Below are positions 27,686-35,262 of a stretch of DNA of 39,852 bases, piece by piece. Origin of the DNA: Candidatus Hadarchaeum sp. (GTDB lineage: Archaea > Hadarchaeota > Hadarchaeia > Hadarchaeales > Hadarchaeaceae). The stretch covers positions 1 through 39,852 of the forward strand of contig DYTO01000007.1 in NCBI GenBank assembly GCA_020725895.1, in the 5' to 3' direction. Each line of letters opens with the position of its first letter. Position 1 is the stretch's first letter. A program made the translations under genes and the position numbers. Under the pieces are notes generated by a model, which worked only from the letters and a program-made list of their open reading frames with translations, had not been told where the DNA came from and did no database searches.

Positions 27686-28651
27686 ATGGTCGTCGCGGAA
27701 GTCGGCGGGAACCACGGCGGGGACTTCGAACTCGCGAGGAAATACGTGAAAGTGGTTGCGAGGACTGGGGCGGACGCCGTCAAGTTCCAGATGATAAGCG
27801 CCGACAAGTTCGTGGTCGCGGACGCGCCCGCCGTCCCGCCGGTGAAAATGACGCAGAGGGAGTGGTTCAAGAGCCTTGAGTTCACGCCGGAGCAGTGGAC
27901 GCAACTCGCGGATGACGCCAGGAAAAACGGGATAATGTTCTTCGCGAGCGTCTTCGACACTGACAGCGCGGACCTTCTCGACAAGCTTTCGCCCGGTTTC
28001 AAGATTGCCTCTGGGGATTTCACGAACCTTCCCCTCATAAGGCACGTCGTCAAGAAGAGGAAGCCGATTTTCATCTCTACTGGCGGCACCAAATTGGAGG
28101 AGATAGACCGCGTTGTCAATGAAGTTCCGAAGAAATCTTTGGCCCTGATGCACTGCATAAGCAGTTACCCGTCGACGGAGTCTGAAGCCCATCTCCTTAC
28201 AATCCCATTCCTGAAGGAGAGGTACGGGGTAACCGTCGGCTACTCTGACCACACGATGGGGATACTGGCCTCCATAGCCGCCGCGTCACTGGGTGCGCGC
28301 GTTATTGAAAAACACTTCATTTTGGACAGGCGCCAGAAGATCGGCGACTCGATACTCTCCGCCGAGCCTCAGGAGATGAAGGATCTTGTAGGGTATGTCG
28401 GACGCGTTGAAAAAATGCTTAAGCTCAGAAAGGGGCCGATCGAGGCCGAGAAAAAATTCATCCCCTCGCTGAGAAGGAGCCTGGCCGCTGCAACCGACAT
28501 GAAGCGCGGCACAGTCGTCACAGCAGGCAAACTCATCCCGCTGAGGCCGGCTAGGGGGATATCGCCACTTGAAATAGACGAGATAGTAGGGATGAAAGCC
28601 AGGCGAGACATCAAGAAAGGCGAGATAATCAAGAAGAGCGACTTGAGCTAG
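27686..28651 (+). CDS. neuB: NeuB-family N-acetylneuraminate/pseudaminate synthase with SAF domain (NeuB-3)
   Basis: VVAEVGGNHGGDFELARKYVKVVARTGADAVKFQM; LMHCISSYPS; VGYSDHTMG; VIEKHFILDR; SAF-like MKRGTVVTAGKLIPLRPARGISP. True start may be upstream (27656). Confidence 0.93.
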   Translation: MVVAEVGGNHGGDFELARKYVKVVARTGADAVKFQMISADKFVVADAPAVPPVKMTQREWFKSLEFTPEQWTQLADDARKNGIMFFASVFDTDSADLLDKLSPGFKIASGDFTNLPLIRHVVKKRKPIFISTGGTKLEEIDRVVNEVPKKSLALMHCISSYPSTESEAHLLTIPFLKERYGVTVGYSDHTMGILASIAAASLGARVIEKHFILDRRQKIGDSILSAEPQEMKDLVGYVGRVEKMLKLRKGPIEAEKKFIPSLRRSLAAATDMKRGTVVTAGKLIPLRPARGISPLEIDEIVGMKARRDIKKGEIIKKSDLS

Positions 28652-29720
28652 CCGATATCTTGTAAGCCTTCAAAATCTCGTCCAGCTCCTCGTCGAACTG
28701 CGGAGTGTTGACCTCGCAGCGTGCGCATATCGGAACCGCTTCGAGCCTTCCCCTCTTGTGCAGCATCCTCACGAAATTGTATTTTTCCCCGTTCCACATT
28801 TCTCTCAGCGTCTCCTTCTTGGCGTTGCCCAGCGGATATTCACCGTGCCAGTCACCGCAGCACATGAAAGTCTCTCCGGTCCACAAGACGACCATCCTCT
28901 GCCAGATCTGGTGGCATGGGAAATGCTCGAACTCCAGGCCTTTCACAACTGGCTCGCCGATGGTGTGGGGCTGCGGGCACGGGAAGCTCTCCGCGATCTT
29001 GTCCAGTTTCAGGTAAGGCTCTCGCCTCACTGTCACGGCGACGCGATTGACCACGTCGACCCACATCTTGATGAACTTCTCGATCTCGTGCTTGTTCTGC
29101 TCCATCTTGACCATCTGCACGCGGACGGAGGGGCGCTTAAGGCCCATTGAGTTGCGGATTTCCACGAGATTCTTGATGTTGCCGACCACCCTCTCGAAAT
29201 TCGCGCCCGTCCTGATCTTCTCGTATGTCTCCTTGGTTGCGCCGTCCACTGAGAACAGAATCCTGTCCAGGCCTGCTTTCAGGAGTTCTTCAGAAATCTT
29301 TTCTGTCAGCGGCATCCCGTTCGTGTTGAACTGCACCTCCAGGATCCCCATGTCCTTGGCATACTTGACGAGCTTCGGCAGGTCGGGGTGCAGTAGCGGC
29401 TCGCCGCGGAAGTTCAGCTTCAGGGAGGGCAGCTTGTGGTCCGCCGCCTCGTCAATCACTTTCTTGTAAAGCCCGAAATCTATGAAGCCGATTTCCTCCT
29501 CCATGAAATTCCTCGTGCACATCACGCACTTCAGGTTGCAGGCGTTCGTCGACTCGACGTCGAGGTGGAGCGGGAAATCCCCCAAGGTGTAGTTCTGTGG
29601 GTATTCGAACCATTTCCTGCGGTACTCCTTGTACTCGGGGCCGAACGTCTCGTCTGCGTTGCCCGACCTGTCCGTCCCGAGTATCTCGTAGAAGCCTGCG
29701 TTGACGACTATCCTCTTCAT
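28629..29720 (-). CDS. Radical SAM/SPASM protein
   Basis: ACNLKCVMC (CxxxCxxC); TFMCCGDW…CARCEVN Cys-rich C-terminus. Confidence 0.88.
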   Translation of the reverse strand: MKRIVVNAGFYEILGTDRSGNADETFGPEYKEYRRKWFEYPQNYTLGDFPLHLDVESTNACNLKCVMCTRNFMEEEIGFIDFGLYKKVIDEAADHKLPSLKLNFRGEPLLHPDLPKLVKYAKDMGILEVQFNTNGMPLTEKISEELLKAGLDRILFSVDGATKETYEKIRTGANFERVVGNIKNLVEIRNSMGLKRPSVRVQMVKMEQNKHEIEKFIKMWVDVVNRVAVTVRREPYLKLDKIAESFPCPQPHTIGEPVVKGLEFEHFPCHQIWQRMVVLWTGETFMCCGDWHGEYPLGNAKKETLREMWNGEKYNFVRMLHKRGRLEAVPICARCEVNTPQFDEELDEILKAYKISASSSRSS

Positions 29721-29822
29721 CGAATTAAATCGGCGCGCGTGCTAATAAAATCTGTATGTGTTGCTGTCTTCTTGACAAACATTAAAATCTTTTCTTGATT
29801 GCCACTAAAATCGCGAGACCGA

Positions 29823-30537
29823 TTAAAGAGATATTGCGACAATGACGTAAACTCCTGACAAGTCGGATTGATTTGAAGAATCATCTGCGACCGTGCTATC
29901 CGATCCATGATTTTCATTGTAACCTGAAGCAGTTGACTTCAGAACGTTCACCCAGTTCTCACCGTCAGTTGTGTACCACGTGTCGTTCACTAGGCCCGTG
30001 GTGGCATTTCCACCAGCAATTCAGATCTTGTTGTCGAAAACTGTCGAGGCGAGAGATTCTCTTGCCGGCCAATTTGCGTCGAACACCACCCAATTCTCCA
30101 TGTCGTTCGAGTACCACACTCTGTTCGATTTCGACTCATTGAAAATGCCGGATTCTTTGTTGTCCAGACCTGAAGTGTCCCCGTTATCTCCGCCGATCAC
30201 ATAAACTCCTCCCCCAAACGCTTCCGATGCAAAATATGTTTTCGCCATCTGTGGAGTACCAGATGTCGTTCAGCAAAGGCACTTGGGCTGGGCTACCTCC
30301 GGTTATCCACATCTTGCCGTTGAATGTCGTCAATGAGTGAGTGTACCTTTGTTTCCAGAGGCCCGAATCATTCCTCGTAATTGTGCCGATCCAGTTCTCA
30401 AAAATAGCATAATTTCCTTACCAAGAGGGCGTCTCGTCTCCGCCTTGCGCGCCAAGCGGAGAAATCAATGTTATCATCAATGCCAACGCCGCCAGGCAGC
30501 ACGTCGCAATTTTCACCATGCTAAAATTCTTTTTCAT
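29823..30537 (-). pseudogene. Decayed secreted kelch-repeat protein
   Basis: Signal peptide MKKNFSMVKIATCCLAALALMITLISPLGAQ followed by TAA (30418-30420), a frameshift near 30240, TGA (30021-30023) and final TAA (29823-29825); three repeats NDIWYSTDGE / NRVWYSNDMENWVVF / NDTWYTTDGENWVNV, each region with ITGG/VIGG/IAGG. Confidence 0.85.
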
Positions 30538-30550
30538 ATCATATGGGCGT

Positions 30551-31705
30551 TCATATCACAGAGTTATAAACATTCTCAAGCTTGTCGACGACATTCTCCC
30601 AGTCCCATTCGCGCGCGAAATTCAACGAGTTCTCAGACATCTTCTTCCTGAGATTTTCATCGGAGAGCAGCTGTTTGATTCTCTCAGCAATCGCCTCTGG
30701 TTTGACCTCCGTGAAGAAACCGTTCTCGCCCTGGACGATCAGCCTCTTGTCTATGCCGAGCGGGTGATCGACGGCTATCGCTGGCAGGCCGCAGGCGTTT
30801 GCCTCCTGTGTCACTATGCTCGCCCCTCCCTCCTGAATCGATGGTATCACGAAAACTTTCGAAGATTTCATCAGCGAAATCACGTCGTCGTGGTCCTCGA
30901 CGAAGCCGTGGAACTTTACGTTGTCCTGGACTCCCAGTTCTTTCGCCAGAGTCTCAAGCGAGCTTTGCTCCGGGCCGCTGCCGATGACGCTGACTCTCAG
31001 GCGCGGGAAATCTTTCTTCAATTCCGCCGCGGCCCTGATCAGTAAATCGACGTTCTTCGGCTTGATCAGCCTTCCAAGATAAACAACGTCTGAAGTCTCC
31101 TTCGATGGGTTGATTTTTTGAACGTGGGTGTAATCGACGCCGTTCGGGACCACCGAGATATTCTTCGAATCGACGCCCAGCTTCATCAGGTCGTCCCTCG
31201 TCTGGTCTGAAACAGCTATGACGCGGTCGGCCAACCCAAGCAGAATCATCTTCTCCATCAGCCTGCCGAACACACCCGGCGAGCCCAGGTACTCCTGCCA
31301 GTATCCGCGCCAGACCTCGTGCCATGTGATGATCAGCGGCGAGCGCTTGAAAACAGAGCTCAACTTGGCGGGAAAGCTGTGCAGGTACGGTGCCTGGAAG
31401 CAATCAATGACGTCGAAGCGCTTGCTTGAAATCTTCGGGAAGACCTTGCTGGCAAAAATCGCCGCCGACTTTATCGAGCGCCTCCCCTGTGAGTAAAGCT
31501 GGGCACCCTCCGAAACGCCGTGGATCTTCACCCCTTCCAGCTCGATGTCGCCTTTCTCCTTCCACCAGTGCATCCCGTATATGTGGACCTCGTGCCCGCG
31601 CTTGACGAGCCTGCGCGACACCTCGTACATCCTCCTTTCCGCCCCGCCCTTGATGAAGGGGTAGACCGCGTCGTGAACGTATGCTATTTTCATTTTCATG
31701 CCCAT
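30551..31705 (-). CDS. Family 4 glycosyltransferase
   Basis: MKIAYVHDAVYPFIKGGAERRMYEVSRRLVKRGHEVHIYG; VVYLGRLIKPKNVDLLIRA; VIPSIQEGGASIVTQEANACGLPAIAVDHPLG. Confidence 0.93.
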   Translation of the reverse strand: MGMKMKIAYVHDAVYPFIKGGAERRMYEVSRRLVKRGHEVHIYGMHWWKEKGDIELEGVKIHGVSEGAQLYSQGRRSIKSAAIFASKVFPKISSKRFDVIDCFQAPYLHSFPAKLSSVFKRSPLIITWHEVWRGYWQEYLGSPGVFGRLMEKMILLGLADRVIAVSDQTRDDLMKLGVDSKNISVVPNGVDYTHVQKINPSKETSDVVYLGRLIKPKNVDLLIRAAAELKKDFPRLRVSVIGSGPEQSSLETLAKELGVQDNVKFHGFVEDHDDVISLMKSSKVFVIPSIQEGGASIVTQEANACGLPAIAVDHPLGIDKRLIVQGENGFFTEVKPEAIAERIKQLLSDENLRKKMSENSLNFAREWDWENVVDKLENVYNSVI

Positions 31706-31745
31706 TCCAGTTGAACTTCAAAAGTTAAATATCGCGGTGGGCCTT

Positions 31746-32771
31746 TCACTTCAGCTTCACGACTTTTCCTGTCTTTGATGATTCATAGATCGCGTGCGCC
31801 ATTTCAACTACCTTCATCCCGTCGTGGCCGCTCGCCGTCGGCTGCTTCTTCTTGTTCACGCAGTCGATAAAGTCCAGGAGCTCGAGCTCGTATGACCTGG
31901 GCTTCTCCGCCGAATAGTCGAAGACCTGGCGCGTACCCTCCTTCGTCGTGTGGATCGTCTGGCTAGTGACAAACCATTTGCCGGAGTCCGCGACTCTCTC
32001 GCCGCGGTTGTCTATGACGACCGAACCCTCAGGGCCGTATATCTCGAGGTACATATAGCCCGACCACTCTGTCCATGAGGCTTGCACCGACGCCATCCTA
32101 CCGTCCTTCCTCCTGAATAGGCCCATGCCATTGTCCTCGACCTCTATCGGCATGTGTAAAGTCCCCACTTGACCGAAGCACTCGTCGAAGTCGCCGACGA
32201 AGTACCTGAAGAGGTCCAGTATGTGGGCGCCGTTGTCAAGGACCGTGCCCCCGCCCGAGAGCTCCTTCTTTGCGTTCCATGAGTGCAAGACCTTCGCCCC
32301 GTCGTGTCCTATCCAGCCGCGGACGAATAACGGCTTTCCGATGGCGTTCGAGTCGACGAGCTCCTTTGCCTTCTTGACGTTCGAGAAGTATCTTAGGTTC
32401 GACCCGGTCTTCAGGAATACCTTGTTCTTCTTGGCTGCGTCGACCATCGCGTGGGCCTCCTCGGGGTTCCTCGCCAGGGGCTTTTCGCAGATGACGTGCT
32501 TGCCGGCGTTCATTGCAGCGATCGTTATCGGAGCGTGCAAGACGTTTGGAGTCGCTATGATCACGCAGTCGATGTCGTCGCGTTTGACGGCCTCGAGATA
32601 ATCCGTGTGGTATTCCGCGCCCGTCTCGGCGGCCAACTTTGATATCATGTCCTTGTTAACATCGACGAGGCATGTCAGGCTCGCGAGAGGTGCACCAATC
32701 TCCTTGACAGCTTTCACACGCCTGATCCCGAATCCACCGCAACCGACAACAGCGAAACTCAGTTTTGCCAA
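31746..32771 (-). CDS. Gfo/Idh/MocA-family oxidoreductase
   Basis: LSFAVVGCGGFGIRRVKAV; GKHVICEKPLARNPEEA; GGGTVLDNGAHILDLFRYF. Confidence 0.92.
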   Translation of the reverse strand: MAKLSFAVVGCGGFGIRRVKAVKEIGAPLASLTCLVDVNKDMISKLAAETGAEYHTDYLEAVKRDDIDCVIIATPNVLHAPITIAAMNAGKHVICEKPLARNPEEAHAMVDAAKKNKVFLKTGSNLRYFSNVKKAKELVDSNAIGKPLFVRGWIGHDGAKVLHSWNAKKELSGGGTVLDNGAHILDLFRYFVGDFDECFGQVGTLHMPIEVEDNGMGLFRRKDGRMASVQASWTEWSGYMYLEIYGPEGSVVIDNRGERVADSGKWFVTSQTIHTTKEGTRQVFDYSAEKPRSYELELLDFIDCVNKKKQPTASGHDGMKVVEMAHAIYESSKTGKVVKLK

Positions 32772-32775
32772 GAGC

Positions 32776-33873
32776 TCACCTTTTCGCAGATGCGATGGCG
32801 TCGCAGACGGTCTTTATCTGTTCCTTCGTGAGCATGTTGCCTGACGGGAGGTTTATACCCTTCCTTCCGAGGTCCTCCGCCACCGGGTACTTCTCCCCCT
32901 TGTACTGGTTCTCGTATACCGGCTGGATGTGGACGGGGTAGAAGGCGGACCTCGTGTCGACTCCCTTCTCCTTCAGGAAGACCATCAGCTCGTCCCTGCC
33001 CATCCCGAAGGAGTCCTCTATCAGAACCGTGTACATCCAGTAGACGTTCTTCGCCCACGTCGCCTCGGGCGGCAGTGTTATCCCCTCGACGTTCTTAAGG
33101 AACGAGTTGTATGTCATGGCGTTGCGCCTCCTCGTCTCGACCGACTCGTCTATCAGGTCCATCTGGCCGGCGCCGACCGCCGCCTGGAGGTTAGTCATCC
33201 TGTAGTTGAAGCCGACGTGGCGGTGCAGGAAGCGCTTCTTCTCGAAAGCCTGGTCGCGCAGGAGCCTCGCCATCTCGGCGATCTTGTCGTCGTTCGTGAC
33301 GACCATGCCTCCCTCGCCAGTCGTTATAATCTTGTTCGCGTAGAAGCTGAAGCACCCGGCGTCGCTGAGCCCCCCGACCCTCTCCCCCTTGTACTCGGCG
33401 CCGTGGGCCTCGGCCGCGTCCTCCAGAAGGTAGAGGTCGTGCTTGTCTGCGATCTCCTGGAGGGGGCCCATGTCGCAGGGGTGGCCGTAGGTGTGCATTA
33501 CCATGATCGCCTTCGTTTTTGGCGTGATCTTCTTCTCGATTTTCGACGGGTCGATGTTCCAGGTTTCGGGCTCGGAGTCCACCAGGACGGGCTTCGCGCC
33601 TGTGTACGTGACGGGGTTTACTGTGGCAATCATCGTGAAAGTCGGGATTATAACCTCGTCGCCCGCCTTTATCCCCAGGCTCGCTAGGGCAAGGTGTATC
33701 GCGACTGTCCCGTTAGAACATGCAATGCCGTGCTTGGCGCCGCAATACTTGCTGAACCTCTGCTCGAACTCGTCGATGTACTTCCCCTTTGAAGAAATCC
33801 AGTTGGTCTTTACTGCGTCGATGACGTTTTCTAGTTCCTTCGACCCGAGTTTAGGCTCGCACACCGGTATCAT
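32776..33873 (-). CDS. DegT/DnrJ/EryC1-family PLP aminotransferase (perosamine-synthetase-like)
   Basis: IPVCEPKLGSKELENVIDAVKTNWISSKGKYIDEFE; LLEDAAEAHGAEYKG; CFSFYANKIITTGEGGMV (PLP Lys). Confidence 0.94.
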   Translation of the reverse strand: MIPVCEPKLGSKELENVIDAVKTNWISSKGKYIDEFEQRFSKYCGAKHGIACSNGTVAIHLALASLGIKAGDEVIIPTFTMIATVNPVTYTGAKPVLVDSEPETWNIDPSKIEKKITPKTKAIMVMHTYGHPCDMGPLQEIADKHDLYLLEDAAEAHGAEYKGERVGGLSDAGCFSFYANKIITTGEGGMVVTNDDKIAEMARLLRDQAFEKKRFLHRHVGFNYRMTNLQAAVGAGQMDLIDESVETRRRNAMTYNSFLKNVEGITLPPEATWAKNVYWMYTVLIEDSFGMGRDELMVFLKEKGVDTRSAFYPVHIQPVYENQYKGEKYPVAEDLGRKGINLPSGNMLTKEQIKTVCDAIASAKR

Positions 33874-34029
33874 TTATTTCTCTCCTCCAACAACCTCAAT
33901 TTTCGTTTAGGGTAGTTATTTCTGGATAAAAAGGTTTGGTTTTGAAAATGGCGGGCGAATGTGCGATACTAAATTCTAGTCAAGGTGTTTATTTTTTCAT
34001 GCGGCCTTGCGAATTCATTATTGTTTTAT

Positions 34030-35010
34030 CTATTTTTTGTGGCGACCTATTTTGGTCTTCAGTTCGTTGTATTCTTTCATGAAAAGATTTATTGTTGGTT
34101 TTAAATCATGATTTTTTTCGTACGCTCGCAATGCGGCATAGTATTCTCCTCTATTTTTGAAGTCGATGTTCATTGGAGGCAAGTTATGTTTAATCAAGAT
34201 ATTGTTCAGCAATACCCTTCCTACTCTTCCATTGCCGTCCTTGAAGGGGTGGATATTCTCAAACTGATTGTGAACAACCGCACCAAGAATCAATCCTGGA
34301 TATTTGTTTTCATTATTTCCATACCAGCCCATCAATTCACGCAAAAGATGGTTTATTCTTTGCTGCGGCGCTCCTTCGTGAACCACATTCCCCATGCCGT
34401 CAATGACAACCATTTCTTCACCTTTCTTTCTCAATTGCCCGGCGAATGGTTTGGAGTTCTTGAAGACTATCTTGTGTATCTTTTTTATCAGCTCCAATGA
34501 GATGTGTTCTTTCGCGCGCCGTATGTATGAAATTGCTTCGTCGACGCCAAACGCTTCTGCAATGTCCTCCTTCGATTTTTCTGGCCATTTGTCTTTTTCC
34601 AGCAGTTCTTTCACTTCTTTCAGGTTTAATCTGCTTCCTTCGATGGCGTTCGTGTTGTATGTGAATAATTTTGAGAATTCTTTCCAATCGGCTTCGGACA
34701 AATGGCTTATTCTCAGAGATATTTTGGTTTCAAGAGTTTTTATTGACTCTATTTCTTCTTCTGAAAGCTCTTCCAGAATCGGATCCATTATTATTTGGTA
34801 TTTGTGGATTTCTTCAATTATTCGTTTCTCGGCAATTTTTTTCTTTTTTTCCAGCATTGATGGGCTCAAATCCTGACCCAGATATTCCCTGAATTTGTGA
34901 ACGTTGGGGCCCTCCCGATAGGAATGCGCCAGAAAATATTTTGTCCGCCTCCCATCTTTTCTTTTCTCAAGGTACATTATTCTATTTTGGGTGTCTACAT
35001 ATTTAAACAT
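34030..35010 (-). CDS. Fic-domain protein with N-terminal inhibitory-like motif
   Basis: HPFKDGNGRVGRVLLNN (HPFx(D/E)GNGR); TNAIEGSRL fits (S/T)xxxE(G/N). Confidence 0.92.
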   Translation of the reverse strand: MFKYVDTQNRIMYLEKRKDGRRTKYFLAHSYREGPNVHKFREYLGQDLSPSMLEKKKKIAEKRIIEEIHKYQIIMDPILEELSEEEIESIKTLETKISLRISHLSEADWKEFSKLFTYNTNAIEGSRLNLKEVKELLEKDKWPEKSKEDIAEAFGVDEAISYIRRAKEHISLELIKKIHKIVFKNSKPFAGQLRKKGEEMVVIDGMGNVVHEGAPQQRINHLLRELMGWYGNNENKYPGLILGAVVHNQFENIHPFKDGNGRVGRVLLNNILIKHNLPPMNIDFKNRGEYYAALRAYEKNHDLKPTINLFMKEYNELKTKIGRHKK

Positions 35011-35030
35011 AATGGTCTCAGGTGTCTACA
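34990..35030. repeat. 10-bp direct repeat GGTGTCTACA (34990-34999 and 35021-35030) flanking the Fic start codon
   Basis: Exact match of both copies, 31 bp apart; the ATG (complement of CAT 35008-35010) lies between them. Confidence 0.6.
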
Positions 35031-35097
35031 AATCGTGCTTTTTGTGGTCACCTTTTAGATAACTCCAAAAACTTTTGAAAAGTCGAACCGGCTGGAA

Positions 35098-35205
35098 TGG
35101 CGGGCCCGGGGGGATTCGAACCCTCGATTTGCAGCTTTCTTCGCCTAGTTAGAAGGCTTGCGGGTCTTGCGACTTGCCGCCTTATCCAGACTAGGCCACG
35201 GGCCC
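35098..35205 (-). tRNA. tRNA-Arg(UCU) with two introns (35158-35174 and 35137-35149), CCA encoded
   Basis: Acceptor GGGCCCG/CGGGCCC, D-arm GCCT/AGGC with GG, T-loop TTCGAAT, 3' GCCA. Removing 17+13 nt gives anticodon arm GCAGC-CUUCUAA-GCUGC and a standard 75-nt body plus CCA. Confidence 0.9.
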
Positions 35206-35230
35206 ACAACGATAACTCAGGGTCAACGAT

Positions 35231-35240
35231 TAAATAAATC
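35231..35240 (+). promoter_or_regulatory. Candidate bidirectional TATA element (tRNA-Arg leftward, phosphohexomutase rightward)
   Basis: TAAATAAATC centred ~30 bp from the tRNA 5' end (35205) and ~28 bp from ATG 35263. Confidence 0.45.
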
Positions 35241-35262
35241 CCCGCTAAATTAACCAGATACT

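Noticed and set aside
27059-28252. 397-aa minus-strand ORF
   Set aside because: Antisense to the GT2-NeuA fusion and NeuB-3; no recognisable domain.
30021-30023. TGA in the kelch gene read as Trp by an alternative genetic code
   Set aside because: TGA is the normal stop of several intact genes here (7957, 8439, 22170, 26270, 39340) and the same pseudogene has a TAA and a frameshift.
30021-30248. 75-aa minus-strand ORF as an independent small protein
   Set aside because: Kelch repeats continue on both sides in adjacent frames; it is a fragment of the pseudogene 29823-30537.
32929-33687. 252-aa plus-strand ORF
   Set aside because: Antisense to the DegT aminotransferase; V/L/R/D-rich shadow.
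35098-35205. Type II tRNA (Leu/Ser) with a long variable arm and no intron
   Set aside because: The extra sequence does not fold as a variable arm and gives no U33; the two-intron Arg(UCU) model satisfies every arm and matches the archaeal tRNA-Arg body.
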